DNA of 64,000 nucleotides from Sphingomonadales bacterium Ga0077531 (GCA_001464915.1 LNED01000033.1:1-64000), one strand, 5' to 3'. Positions 24,712 to 34,474 are shown, counted from the first letter of the stretch. The notes: generated by a model from the sequence alone, not told the origin. Program-made: numbers and translations.

Positions 24712-25209
24712 ATGAACAGCGAGCCTTCCCGCCCTGAACCCGCAAGGCTCGCTCGCCTGAGCATGAGCCTGCCGGCGGAACTGTTCCGTCAGCTCGACAT
24801 GATGGTCGAGGAACGCGGCCTTCCGTCGCGCTCGCAGTTGATCGCCGAACTGATCCGCCACGCCTTGGCCGAGCATGAGGCGCTGACCCGGCCAGACGAC
24901 ATGCTCGCGGGCACGATTACCATTGTCTACGCGGGCGGCGGCGGGCGGGTTCGCCAGCAACTGGCTGAAACGCAATCGGATTATCTAAAGGAGGTGATCT
25001 CCTCGCAGCACGTGTTCCTCGAACAGGATCAATCGCTTGAGGTTCTGCTGGTGCAGGGCCCAGCGGTGCGGCTGAAGCAGCTGTGCGACGCTTTGCGCAC
25101 CATCCGGGGCGTGCAGCAATTGCAGCTGGTCACCACAACGGCGCTCCTACCGCCGCTGCACGAGCAAGAAGGCCTCGCCCCGCCAGCGGGTCGGGAGGCG
25201 GCGGAATGA
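24712..25209 (+). CDS. NikR-like ribbon-helix-helix regulator without the nickel site
   Basis: 165 residues. The N-terminus (RLSMSLPAELFRQLDMMVEE, then RSQLIAELIRHAL) is a ribbon-helix-helix DNA-binding domain of the CopG/NikR type. The C-terminal part (GTITIVYAG, then SLEVLLVQGPAVRLKQLCDALRTIRGVQQ) is the ACT-like NikR ligand domain. Aligned by eye to E. coli NikR, the nickel ligands His76, His89 and Cys95 become Ser, Phe and Ser; only His87 is kept. It should therefore sense something other than nickel, possibly urea or guanidine. It sits inside the operon, with the next gene overlapping its stop (ATGA). Confidence 0.8.
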   Translation: MNSEPSRPEPARLARLSMSLPAELFRQLDMMVEERGLPSRSQLIAELIRHALAEHEALTRPDDMLAGTITIVYAGGGGRVRQQLAETQSDYLKEVISSQHVFLEQDQSLEVLLVQGPAVRLKQLCDALRTIRGVQQLQLVTTTALLPPLHEQEGLAPPAGREAAE

Positions 25210-26030
25210 GCCACTCGCTCGCCGACCCTAAAGCCGCGCGCGACCACGCCCGCGCGCAAGGCGGCACGCGCGTCGAGGCGATGCCGATCCTGCCGCCGGT
25301 CGCCGATGATCTGCCCGAAGGCGTCGAGCCAGCAGACCTGCTGTGGGAGGAAACCATCGCGCCCGGCGGCTATGCTTCGCGCCGGCTGGCGCGCGGCACG
25401 CGGTTGCGGCTGATCGACGTGGGCGGCGATGCCTGCGCCAGCCTCAACATCTTCAACGCCGAACTGCCGACCGAGCGGTTGAATGTCGCTGACACGGTCA
25501 AGGTGCAGTGGAACGCTTATCTGGGCGCCGGCAAGCTGCTGCTGTCCGATATGGGCCGCGTACTGGCGAGCATTCTGAACGATGATGCAGAGACTCACGA
25601 TGCCTTCTGCGGAACTTCAAATGCGGCCAGTAACGCGCGCAAATATGGAGAGGGGCGCAATTCGGGTTCATTCCCCAACGGACGCGACCGGCTGATCTTG
25701 GGCGCGGCCAAGCATGGGCTAACCCGGCGTGACGTCCACCCGTGCCTCAACCTGTTCAAGGGCGCGCGGATCGAGAAAGATGGCGCCATTACGCCTGTGT
25801 TCGGGCCGTTTGCTCCGGGCCGATCAGTGCTGCTGCGCGCTGAGATGGATGTCATCATCGTCATCGCCAATTGCCCCCACGTGGCCGACCCGCGCGAGGC
25901 TTGGCACAGCACCCCGCTGCGCGCGACCGCATGGCGCGGCCCGATCACTCACGAACAAGACCCGGTGCGCAATGTCACCCCAGAAGGGCAGCGCGCCTTC
26001 TTGAATACCGAGGACTACTACCTCCGTTAA
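25206..26030 (+). CDS. Urea-carboxylase-associated protein 1 (DUF1989)
   Basis: 274 residues from ATG 25206, overlapping the regulator stop. The longer frame to 25083 lies inside the regulator gene. The DUF1989 core is seen as RLRLIDVGGDACASLNIFNA, GTSNAASN, and RDVHPCLNLFKG with ANCPHVADPRE. Together with the next gene it matches the UAAP1/UAAP2 pair that always accompanies this type of carboxylase. In guanidine-using bacteria the equivalent pair has been reported as carboxyguanidine deiminase, a metal-dependent hydrolase that turns carboxyguanidine into allophanate. Which activity applies here depends on the carboxylase substrate. Confidence 0.85.
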   Translation: MSHSLADPKAARDHARAQGGTRVEAMPILPPVADDLPEGVEPADLLWEETIAPGGYASRRLARGTRLRLIDVGGDACASLNIFNAELPTERLNVADTVKVQWNAYLGAGKLLLSDMGRVLASILNDDAETHDAFCGTSNAASNARKYGEGRNSGSFPNGRDRLILGAAKHGLTRRDVHPCLNLFKGARIEKDGAITPVFGPFAPGRSVLLRAEMDVIIVIANCPHVADPREAWHSTPLRATAWRGPITHEQDPVRNVTPEGQRAFLNTEDYYLR

Positions 26031-26052
26031 CCCCAAGGCCCAAAGGCAGATC

Positions 26053-26688
26053 ATGAGCGACGACCCGGCCCTCTCCGGCCTCTCTGGTGCTATCATCCAT
26101 GACGAAATGGTGCCTGCGCGCGCGCCGTGGCTGCATCAAGTCGCTGCCGGACAGGTGCTGCGGATTGTCGATGTTGAGGGCAATCAGGCGGTCGATTTCC
26201 TGATCTACGCCGCCGCCGACGATGCCGAGCGCTACTCCGCGCAAGATACCGTCGCGGCGCAAGGCAACCTGTTCCTGCGGTCCGGCACGGTGCTGCTCTC
26301 CAACGAGGGCCGCCCGCTTATGACGATCATTGGTAGCGCCGTTGAGTATCACGACACCATCGGCGGTGCATGTTCGTGTGAATCCAATACTCTGCGTTAT
26401 GGGCATCACACCAAGTCGCAACACGCCTGCGTCGACAATTTCCTCGAAGCCAACCTGACGCAGGGGCGCGGCAAGCGCGATATTGTCTCGAACATCAACT
26501 TCTTCATGAACGTGCCGGTTGAAGAAGACGGCACGCTCGGCATTGTTGACGGCATCTCCGCGCCCGGATTGACGGTCGATTTGCGCGCGGAAATGGACGT
26601 GATCGTAGTCGTCTCCAACTGCCCGCAGATCAACAATCCTTGCAACGGTTTCAACCCGACGCCGGTGCGCATGATCGTGGCCGCATGA
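26053..26688 (+). CDS. Urea-carboxylase-associated protein 2 (DUF1989)
   Basis: 211 residues. It is a second DUF1989 protein: VLRIVDVEGNQAVDFLIYAA, then GGACSCESNTLRYG, HACVDNFLEANL and SNCPQINNPCNGF. The conserved Cys and His residues are placed for a metal centre. It is the likely partner subunit of the preceding protein; the two share the AEMDVI-VV-NCP segment. The carboxylase start overlaps its stop (ATGA), so the three are made together. Confidence 0.85.
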   Translation: MSDDPALSGLSGAIIHDEMVPARAPWLHQVAAGQVLRIVDVEGNQAVDFLIYAAADDAERYSAQDTVAAQGNLFLRSGTVLLSNEGRPLMTIIGSAVEYHDTIGGACSCESNTLRYGHHTKSQHACVDNFLEANLTQGRGKRDIVSNINFFMNVPVEEDGTLGIVDGISAPGLTVDLRAEMDVIVVVSNCPQINNPCNGFNPTPVRMIVAA

Positions 26689-29600
26689 ACTTCGACACCG
26701 TCCTGGTCGCCAACCGGGGCGCAATTGCCACCCGGATCATCCGCACATTGCGGCGGATGGGGCTACGGTCGGTGGCGGTCTATTCCGACGCAGATGCGGG
26801 CTCGCTGCATGTCAGCGCGGCGGACGAGGCGGTGTGCATCGGCGCAGGCCCGGCGGCGCAGAGCTATCTGAATGTTGAGGCGATCCTCAGCGCGGCCAAG
26901 GCGACCGGGGCAGGGGCGATCCATCCGGGCTACGGCTTCCTCGCTGAGAACGCCGACTTCGCCGAGGCCTGCGCGGCCGCCGGGATCGCCTTCATCGGGC
27001 CGACGCCGGAAAATATCCGCACTTTTGGTTTGAAGCACTCTGCCCGCGCGTTGGCCCAAGCCCACGGCTTGCCGCTCGCGCCCGGCACCGGCCTGCTTAC
27101 CGATGAGGACGATGCAGCAGCGGCAGCAGCTCGGATCGGCTATCCTGTGATGCTCAAGGCCACGGCAGGCGGCGGTGGAATTGGGATGCGGATCTGCGCA
27201 GACGAAGCAGCGGTGCGCGATGGCTTCGCCGCGGTGGTGCGGCAAGGTCAGGCGAGCTTCGGCGATGCGGGCGTTTTCCTTGAAAGCTACATCGCCCGCG
27301 CGCGCCATATCGAGGTGCAGATCTTCGGCGACGGGCAGGGCCGGGTGATGGCCTTGGGCGAGCGCGATTGTTCGCTGCAAAGGCGCAACCAAAAGGTGGT
27401 GGAAGAAGCCCCCGCACCTTGCTTGTCCGACGCCAAGCGCGCCGATTTGATCGCGGCGGCGGTGCGACTGGGCGAGGCTGCGGGGTATTTGTCGGCAGGA
27501 ACGGTCGAATTCCTGTTCGATGCGGTGCGCGAGACTTTCTTCTTCCTCGAAATGAACACGCGGCTTCAGGTCGAACACGGGGTCACCGAAGAGGTGATGG
27601 GAATCGATTTGGTCGAATGGATGATCCGGGGCGCGGGGGGCGACTTCGCGTTCCTCGACGCCGCGCCTCCGATCGCGCAAGGCCATGCGGTGCAGGTGCG
27701 GCTCTATGCCGAAGACCCCGCGCGCGATTATCGGCCGACCACCGGTACACTGACCAATGTGACCTTCCCCGCCAATATTCGCGCCGAGACCTGGGTGATG
27801 GCCGGGAGCGAAGTCAGTGCCTTCTACGATCCGATGTTGGCCAAACTCATCACCTATGCGCCCACCCGCGCAGGTGCGATTGGGGCGATGCAGGCGGCGC
27901 TCGCGCATACCCGGATTGACGGGATCGAGACCAACCTGCGCTGGCTGCGCGATGTGGTGCGCCATCCGGGGTTTGTGAGCGGGGAAGTGTCCACCCGGCT
28001 GCTCGAAGGTGTGGTGCATGCCCCCTGCGCGGTTCGCGTGATTGCGGGCGGGACGGCCACCACGGTGCAGGACTGGCCGGGTCGGCTCGGGCTGTGGGAT
28101 GTGGGCGTGCCGCCGTCAGGGCCAATGGATGATCGTTCTTTCCGGCTCGGCAATCTGGCGCTTGGCAATCCGGAAGGCACCGCGGGTCTTGAGGTTACCG
28201 CCAGCGGGCCAACCCTCTTGTTCGAAGCCCCGGCACGTATCTGCATTACTGGCGCAGATTTCGGCGCGAAGCTGGACGGTACGCCGGTTGCGCGCGGGGT
28301 TGCGCTCGCCATCGCCGCCGGACAGACATTGACGCTGGGCCGGGCCAAGGGTGGGGGGATGCGCGGCTATATCCTGTTTGCCGGCGGGCTTGATGTGACG
28401 CCCTATCTGGGCAGCGCGGCGACGTTTACGCTTGGGCAGTTTGGGGGTCATGCTGCGCGCGGGCTGCTTGCGGGCGACGTGCTGCATCTGGGCGGCGGCG
28501 AAACTGGCGCAGGTGAGGCGGCGCTGCTCCCCGACCTGCCGCGCGAATGGCAACTGCGTGTTCTCTACGGCCCGCACGGTGCGCCCGACTTCTTTACCTC
28601 CGGCGACATCGCCCGCTTCCTCGAAGCCGAATGGCAGGTGCATTACAACTCCAACCGCACTGGCGTGCGCCTTGTCGGCCCTAAGCCTGAATGGGCGCGG
28701 CGCGATGGGGGGGAGGCAGGACTGCATCCGTCGAACATCCACGACAATCCTTACGCCATCGGGGCGGTCGATTTCACCGGGGACATGCCGATCATTCTGG
28801 GGCCTGACGGGCCTTCGCTGGGCGGCTTCGTCTGCCCCTTCACGGTGATTGCGGCGGATCGGTGGAAGGTGGGACAACTGAGCCCCGACGACCGGGTGCG
28901 GTTCGTGCCAGTCAGTATCGCCGAGGCCATTGCGGAAGACCGCGCGCCTATAACTGCGCCGCCGGCGCCCATGCCGCCGCGGGCCATTGCCGATCTCTCC
29001 CCGATCCTCGCAGAAATTCCCGCTCACAGCGCCCGGCCGCGTACCACCTACCGCCAACAGGGTGACCGCAACATCCTCGTCGAATACGGCGACATCGTGC
29101 TCGATATCGAGCTGCGCATCCGCGTCCACGCGCTGATGCGCGCGCTAGAGGATATGCAACTGCCCGGCGTGATCGATATCACCCCCGGCATCCGCTCGCT
29201 GCAATTGCATTTCGACGGCGCGGTGCTCGATCAGCCGGGCGCGCTCGCGGCGTTGGTGGCTGCGGAAAAGGCGCTCGGTGATCTGGATGACTTCGCCATC
29301 CCTTCGCGTATCGTCCACCTGCCTTTGAGCTGGCGCGATCCGGCGATTACCGAAACGATCGAGAAATACATCGGCACTGTGCGCGACGATGCGCCGTGGT
29401 GTCCGGACAATATTGAGTTCATCCGCCGCATCAATGGGCTCACCGATGCCAAGGCGGTCGAGGATCTGATTTTCGATGCGAGCTACCTCGTGCTGGGCCT
29501 CGGAGATGTGTACCTCGGCGCGCCGGTCGCCACTCCGGTTGATCCGCGACATCGGCTTGTCACCACCAAATACAACCCCGCGCGCACCTGGACCCCGCCC

Positions 29601-30266
29601 AATGTGGTCGGCATCGGCGGGGCCTATATGTGCATCTACGGGATGGAGGGGCCGGGGGGCTATCAGCTGTTCGGGCGCACCATACAGGTGTGGAACACGC
29701 ACCGGCAAACGGACGCATTCATAGGCGGCAAGCCGTGGCTGCTGCGGTTCTTCGACCAGATTCGCTTCTTCCCCGTCAGCGCCGATGAGCTCGCCGATTG
29801 GCGGCGCGATTTTCCGCATGGCCGCCGGTCGATCCGTGTCGAGGAAAGCACCTTTCGCCTCGCCGATTACCGCGCCTTTCTCAAGGAAAACGTCGCCAGT
29901 ATCGCCGCGTTCGAACGGGCCCGCACTGCTGCCTTCGATGCCGAGCGCGCCGCCTGGCAAGCCTCGGGCGAGTTCGACCGGGTGAGCGATCTGCTGTCTG
30001 CCGATACCGCCGCCAGCGATGCGGCCGCCATTGAGGTTCCGGACGGGGCCGACCTGATCGAAGCGCCGTTTGGCGGCAGCGTGTGGAAGCTGCTCGTCAG
30101 CCCCGGCGATGTGGTGGCGCAAGGCGATGTCATCGCGGTGATCGAGGCGATGAAGATGGAATGTCCGTTTGAGGCCCCGGCGAGCGGTACGGTCGAAGCG
30201 CTCTACATTTCTGAACATCAGGCGCTGCACCCCGGCGCGCCGATGCTGGCATTGCGGAGGCACTGA
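26685..30266 (+). CDS. Urea/guanidine carboxylase, biotin-dependent
   Basis: 1193 residues from ATG 26685. Domains in order: biotin carboxylase with ATP-grasp (about 1-450; VLVANRGAIATRIIRT, MLKATAGGGGIGM, FLEMNTRLQVEHGVTE); the allophanate-hydrolase-2 / KipA-like half of the carboxyltransferase (about 455-760); the KipI-like half (about 800-1010); and a biotinyl domain with EAMKMECPF, biotin on Lys1157. This is the stand-alone carboxylase of the urea amidolyase route. With two DUF1989 proteins and a dedicated importer the set equals the published guanidine-nitrogen pathway, so guanidine may be the better substrate. Urea cannot be excluded by eye. Confidence 0.88.
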   Translation: MNFDTVLVANRGAIATRIIRTLRRMGLRSVAVYSDADAGSLHVSAADEAVCIGAGPAAQSYLNVEAILSAAKATGAGAIHPGYGFLAENADFAEACAAAGIAFIGPTPENIRTFGLKHSARALAQAHGLPLAPGTGLLTDEDDAAAAAARIGYPVMLKATAGGGGIGMRICADEAAVRDGFAAVVRQGQASFGDAGVFLESYIARARHIEVQIFGDGQGRVMALGERDCSLQRRNQKVVEEAPAPCLSDAKRADLIAAAVRLGEAAGYLSAGTVEFLFDAVRETFFFLEMNTRLQVEHGVTEEVMGIDLVEWMIRGAGGDFAFLDAAPPIAQGHAVQVRLYAEDPARDYRPTTGTLTNVTFPANIRAETWVMAGSEVSAFYDPMLAKLITYAPTRAGAIGAMQAALAHTRIDGIETNLRWLRDVVRHPGFVSGEVSTRLLEGVVHAPCAVRVIAGGTATTVQDWPGRLGLWDVGVPPSGPMDDRSFRLGNLALGNPEGTAGLEVTASGPTLLFEAPARICITGADFGAKLDGTPVARGVALAIAAGQTLTLGRAKGGGMRGYILFAGGLDVTPYLGSAATFTLGQFGGHAARGLLAGDVLHLGGGETGAGEAALLPDLPREWQLRVLYGPHGAPDFFTSGDIARFLEAEWQVHYNSNRTGVRLVGPKPEWARRDGGEAGLHPSNIHDNPYAIGAVDFTGDMPIILGPDGPSLGGFVCPFTVIAADRWKVGQLSPDDRVRFVPVSIAEAIAEDRAPITAPPAPMPPRAIADLSPILAEIPAHSARPRTTYRQQGDRNILVEYGDIVLDIELRIRVHALMRALEDMQLPGVIDITPGIRSLQLHFDGAVLDQPGALAALVAAEKALGDLDDFAIPSRIVHLPLSWRDPAITETIEKYIGTVRDDAPWCPDNIEFIRRINGLTDAKAVEDLIFDASYLVLGLGDVYLGAPVATPVDPRHRLVTTKYNPARTWTPPNVVGIGGAYMCIYGMEGPGGYQLFGRTIQVWNTHRQTDAFIGGKPWLLRFFDQIRFFPVSADELADWRRDFPHGRRSIRVEESTFRLADYRAFLKENVASIAAFERARTAAFDAERAAWQASGEFDRVSDLLSADTAASDAAAIEVPDGADLIEAPFGGSVWKLLVSPGDVVAQGDVIAVIEAMKMECPFEAPASGTVEALYISEHQALHPGAPMLALRRH

Positions 30267-32032
30267 TGGCGGGTACCGACAGGCTGAGCGCGACCGTTAT
30301 TGCCGCGGCTGTGAACAGTGGGCAGACCAGCGCGTTGACGGTGATCGAAAACACGCTCGCGCGGATCGCCGCCTATGACGTGCATCAACCGCAAGTTTGG
30401 ATCAGCCGCGCCGCGCCCGATTCTCTGCGCGCCGCCGCGCGCGCCATCGATGCCCGCGTGACCGCAGGCGAGTACTTGCCGCTGGCAGGCGTACCGTTTG
30501 CGGCAAAGGACAATATCGACATGGTGGGGCTGGAGACCACCGCCGCCTGCCCCGCCTTCGCCTATCAGCCGCGGCGCTCCGCCACTGTCATCGAACGGCT
30601 GCAAGCATCTGGCGCGATCTGTGTCGGCAAGACCAATCTCGATCAATTCGCAACCGGGCTCGTTGGCACCCGCAGCCCTTATGGCATCCCGCGCAATGCC
30701 TATAACCACGACTATGTCAGCGGCGGATCAAGCTCTGGTTCTGCAATAGCAGTCGCCGCCGGATTGGTCGCCTTTTCGCTTGGCACCGATACCGCCGGGT
30801 CAGGCCGCGTGCCCGCCGCATTCAATCACCTGATTGGCATGAAACCCACCAAAGGCAGATGGAGCACGCGCGGGCTGGTACCAGCTTGCCGCACGCTTGA
30901 TTGCATTACTGTGTTCACTGATGCGCTGGTCGATGCACAGGCGGTAGACGCGGTGCTGGCGGGATTCGATGCAGAAGATGCGTTCTCCAAACCGCTCGCC
31001 AACGCCGCGATCACTGGCCGCCGCATCGGCGTGCCGCGCCGTGATCAACGCGTGTTCTTCGGCGATGTCCATTCCGAATACCTTTATGATCGCGCGCTTG
31101 CGGTGCTGGCGGTTGAGAGTGAGCTGGTCGAGATCGATATTGCTCCGCTGCTCGAAGCCGCACGGCTGCTTTACGGTGGGCCATGGGTGGCTGAACGCAC
31201 AGCGGCGATTGCGCCTCTTCTTGAGGCCAATCCGTTGGCGATTGATCCGGTGGTGCGCGAAGTGATCGCGCCGGGTGCAGTGATGCTGGCAACCGATTTG
31301 TGGAACGGCATCTACCGCCTCGCCGAGATCAAGCGCCATGCTGACACGCTGTGGCAGAATATCGACGCGTTTGCCTTCCCCACGACCGGCACAACCTACC
31401 GCGTGGCCGAATTGCTGGAGGCGCCGGTGGCACTCAACAGCAATCTCGGGCTCTACACCAACTTTGTGAATCTGCTTGATATGGCGGCGTTGGCCGTCCC
31501 GGCGGGTGTGCGCGACAATGGCACCGGTTTCGGGATTACCCTGATCGGCCCAGCGGACAGCGACGTTGCGCTGCTATCGCTGGCCGAAACCTATTTGGCG
31601 GCAGCGGAACTGCCCCCACCCCCGCCGCTTGACCTTGGAGAACGTATGGACACGATCAAACTCGCCGTCGTCGGCGCGCATCTGGAAGGCATGCCGCTGC
31701 ATTGGCAGCTGACAAGCCGCAATGCGACCTTTGTAGGGGCCTTCACCACTGCGCCCAACTACCGGCTTTATGCCATTGCCGATTCTGTCCCGCCCAAGCC
31801 CGCGCTGGTGCACAGTGAGGATGGGGCGGCCATCGCCCTTGAGGTTTACGAGCTAGATCTCGCCAGCTTTGGCAGCTTCGTCGCCGAAGTCCCACCGCCG
31901 CTCGCGATCGGTACGGTGACGCTGGCTGATGGCAGCAGCGTAAAAGGCTTCGTCGCCGAACCGCGCGCGTTGAGCAGAGCGACCGAGATTACCCATCTGG
32001 GCGGCTGGCGCGCCTTTATCGCGAGCCTCTGA
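30266..32032 (+). CDS. atzF: Allophanate hydrolase
   Basis: 588 residues. The N-terminal amidase-signature domain has Lys81 (GVPFAAKDN), Ser155 (VSGGSSSGS) and Ser179 (TDTAGSGRVP). Their spacing of 74 and 24 residues equals that of the AtzF catalytic Lys-cisSer-Ser triad. A separate C-terminal domain (about 460-588, IKLAVVGAHLEGMPLHWQL) is the one typical of full-length allophanate hydrolases. It splits allophanate into two ammonia and two CO2, finishing urea or guanidine assimilation. Its ATG overlaps the carboxylase stop (TGATG). Confidence 0.92.
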   Translation: MAGTDRLSATVIAAAVNSGQTSALTVIENTLARIAAYDVHQPQVWISRAAPDSLRAAARAIDARVTAGEYLPLAGVPFAAKDNIDMVGLETTAACPAFAYQPRRSATVIERLQASGAICVGKTNLDQFATGLVGTRSPYGIPRNAYNHDYVSGGSSSGSAIAVAAGLVAFSLGTDTAGSGRVPAAFNHLIGMKPTKGRWSTRGLVPACRTLDCITVFTDALVDAQAVDAVLAGFDAEDAFSKPLANAAITGRRIGVPRRDQRVFFGDVHSEYLYDRALAVLAVESELVEIDIAPLLEAARLLYGGPWVAERTAAIAPLLEANPLAIDPVVREVIAPGAVMLATDLWNGIYRLAEIKRHADTLWQNIDAFAFPTTGTTYRVAELLEAPVALNSNLGLYTNFVNLLDMAALAVPAGVRDNGTGFGITLIGPADSDVALLSLAETYLAAAELPPPPPLDLGERMDTIKLAVVGAHLEGMPLHWQLTSRNATFVGAFTTAPNYRLYAIADSVPPKPALVHSEDGAAIALEVYELDLASFGSFVAEVPPPLAIGTVTLADGSSVKGFVAEPRALSRATEITHLGGWRAFIASL

Positions 32033-32073
32033 CGCATGATACTGCGCCGCGCCTTGATTGACGGAGCCCGACG

Positions 32074-33576
32074 GTGACCGCCGCTGCGTTCGACCGCTTG
32101 CTTGCGCTGGTGCAGGCCACGGGCGAACGCGGTGACGCACAGGCGCTGGCAGAGGTGCGCGATGCCTTCACCGCGCTGCAATCCGCGCGCGATGCGGCGG
32201 AGGCAGCGAACGAGGCAAAGACCCGGTTTCTCGCCAGTGTCAGCCATGAAATCCGCTCCCCGCTCAATGCCATCTATGGCTATGCGCAGCTGCTTGAGCG
32301 CAATGACGGGCAGGGCGCTTTGCGCGCCGCGCGGGTAATCCGGCGTAGCAGCGAACACTTGATGCATTTGATTGAGGGCCTGCTCGATATTGCGCAGGTG
32401 GAAAGCGGATCGCTGAAATTGAGCCGCGACACGATCCGATTCCGCGGCTTTTTGGAACAGCTGATCGATATGCTCGCTCTTCAAGCGGAGGCGCGCGATC
32501 TGGCGCTTGTGCTCGATTGCCCACCCGGACTGCCTGAATTCGTCCGCGCCGATCAGAAACGGCTGCGGCAGGTGCTGATCAACCTCATCTCGAACGCGAT
32601 CAAGTTTACAGATACAGGTTCGGTCACGCTCAGGGTGCATTACCGCAATGAGCTCGCAACCTTTGAGGTGATCGACACCGGCATCGGGATCGCGCCAGAG
32701 GATGCGGGGCGGATCTTTGCACCATTTGAGCGCTTGGCGGCGGGGGCTGAGGGGCGCCCAGGCATTGGGCTGGGTCTTGCGATCACGCAGGCGCTGGTGC
32801 GGATCATGGGCGGCGATATTCAGGTCGAAAGCACACTGGGCGTAGGATCACGCTTTATCGTGCGGCTTATGCTGTCGCAGCCGCTCGCCCCCCCGGTCGA
32901 GGTGGCGGGGCCGGGTGCGGTTATCGGGTATGATGGGCGGGCGCGCACATTGGTGCTGATCGATGACGATCCGGCGCATCTGGCGATGCTGGCCGGCCTG
33001 CTTGAGCCGCTGGGGTTCCTGATCGAGACGGCGGGCGACGGTGCGACAGGGCTGGCACTTGCGGCGCGGGTGCAGCCCGATCTGGTGCTGCTCGATGTGT
33101 CGCTGCCGGGCATGTCGGGCTGGGAGATTGCGCAAAGTCTGCGGCGGCGGCACGGGCCGGGGCTACGCATCGTGATGCTGTCGGGCGAGGTGGAGGCATC
33201 CGTTGGCGGCGGAGATGGTGGTCCGGCGAATGATATGTTCGTTATGAAGCCATTCGCATTCGATGCGCTGCTTGATGTGATCGGGCAGCAGCTCCGGCTC
33301 GAATGGCTGCACTCCGTGCCGGCAGACAGCCCTGCGGTCACGCGGGCCACAGCGCCGGCAAAGGTGCTTTCCGGCCCAGCCCGTGCGCATTTTGCTGCGA
33401 TCGAAAGGCTGGTGCGAATCGGCCATGTCCGCGCCATCGAGGCTGAGATTGATGCCATTGCCCACCTCGGCCCCGATGCCGCACCTGTGGCTGAGCGGTT
33501 GCGCGGCTGGCTCGACAGCTTCGACCTGCAGGCGCTCTCCCGCTTCGCGAAGGCAGCGCAATCCGATGAGCGCTAA
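32074..33576 (+). CDS. Soluble hybrid histidine kinase/response regulator without a sensor domain
   Basis: 500 residues from GTG 32074 (GGAG eight bases upstream). A short helical start is followed by HisKA with phospho-His58 (ASVSHEIRSPLN), HATPase_c (NLISNAIKFTD, DTGIGIAPED, GIGLGLAI), a receiver domain with DLVLLDVSLPG, and a roughly 110-residue helical tail. There are no membrane segments and no PAS or GAF domain, so input must come by protein contact or from the cytoplasm. It follows the allophanate hydrolase after 41 bases, and the response regulator starts inside its end, so it may tune this nitrogen pathway. Confidence 0.85.
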   Translation: MTAAAFDRLLALVQATGERGDAQALAEVRDAFTALQSARDAAEAANEAKTRFLASVSHEIRSPLNAIYGYAQLLERNDGQGALRAARVIRRSSEHLMHLIEGLLDIAQVESGSLKLSRDTIRFRGFLEQLIDMLALQAEARDLALVLDCPPGLPEFVRADQKRLRQVLINLISNAIKFTDTGSVTLRVHYRNELATFEVIDTGIGIAPEDAGRIFAPFERLAAGAEGRPGIGLGLAITQALVRIMGGDIQVESTLGVGSRFIVRLMLSQPLAPPVEVAGPGAVIGYDGRARTLVLIDDDPAHLAMLAGLLEPLGFLIETAGDGATGLALAARVQPDLVLLDVSLPGMSGWEIAQSLRRRHGPGLRIVMLSGEVEASVGGGDGGPANDMFVMKPFAFDALLDVIGQQLRLEWLHSVPADSPAVTRATAPAKVLSGPARAHFAAIERLVRIGHVRAIEAEIDAIAHLGPDAAPVAERLRGWLDSFDLQALSRFAKAAQSDER

Positions 33577-34474
33577 GGACTGCATCCTCGTCGTCGACGA
33601 CAACCCGGACTCGCTCCGGTTTCTGGTCGATACTCTCGAAGCCGAGGGGATGACCGTGCTTATTGCTCGCAGCGGCGAAGCGACGCTGGAGCTGCTGGGC
33701 GAGGCTGCTCCTGATCTTATCCTGATGGATGCAATCATGCCGGGCATCAGTGGGCTGGAGACGACGCGCCAGATCAAACGCAACCCTCCCACCGCGCACA
33801 TCCCGGTGATCTTTTTGACCGGCCTCAATGAACCAGAGCACGTCGTTGCCGCCCTCGGCACAGGCGGAGTGGACTATGTGCGCAAGCCAATCGTGATCGA
33901 TGAACTGCTCGCGCGGATCCGCGTTCACCTCGCCAATGCGCGCACGACATATCGCTCGCGGTTGGCGTTGGGCCTCGCCGGGCGCAGTCTGGTGGCGCTG
34001 GACGAGACCTGCGCGTTAACCTGGTGCACCCCGCAGGTTGAGACATTGTTCGTCGCACTCGATCCTGAATGGACGCCGGATCGTGGAACGCTGCCGCATG
34101 CATTGGTCGGCCCTGCGCGACAGCTAATTGCCGACCTGTCGCAACCGCTGGCAACCACCCGGATTGAGGTGCGCGGGCTCGAGATCGAGCTCGCGCTGCT
34201 CGAAACCGACCGACCGGGGGAAACCCTGATCCGCATCACCGAGGTGCAAGAGGACGGCAAGATTGCGCTCCTGCAAAAGCATAACGGGCTGACCCGACGC
34301 GAGGCCGAGGTTTTGCTGTGGGTCAGCTATGGCAAGACCAATCGCACTATCAGCGAAATCCTCGGCATCAGCCCGAGGACCGTCAACAAGCATCTCGAAC
34401 AGGTGTTCAGGAAGCTCGGCGTGGAGACGCGTGCGGCCGCAACCGCGATTGCGGTGCGTTACCTTTCTGATTGA
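33566..34474 (+). CDS. LuxR-type response regulator
   Basis: 302 residues from ATG 33566, which lies 11 bases inside the end of the kinase gene. Receiver domain: ILVVDDN, phospho-acceptor Asp55 (LILMDAIMPG), Lys near 108 (VRKPI). A middle region of about 110 residues has no family I recognise. The C-terminal LuxR helix-turn-helix is LTRREAEVLLWVSYGKTN, followed by ISEILGISPRTVNKHLEQVF. It is the natural partner of the upstream kinase. Target sites are not visible. Confidence 0.87.
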   Translation: MSAKDCILVVDDNPDSLRFLVDTLEAEGMTVLIARSGEATLELLGEAAPDLILMDAIMPGISGLETTRQIKRNPPTAHIPVIFLTGLNEPEHVVAALGTGGVDYVRKPIVIDELLARIRVHLANARTTYRSRLALGLAGRSLVALDETCALTWCTPQVETLFVALDPEWTPDRGTLPHALVGPARQLIADLSQPLATTRIEVRGLEIELALLETDRPGETLIRITEVQEDGKIALLQKHNGLTRREAEVLLWVSYGKTNRTISEILGISPRTVNKHLEQVFRKLGVETRAAATAIAVRYLSD

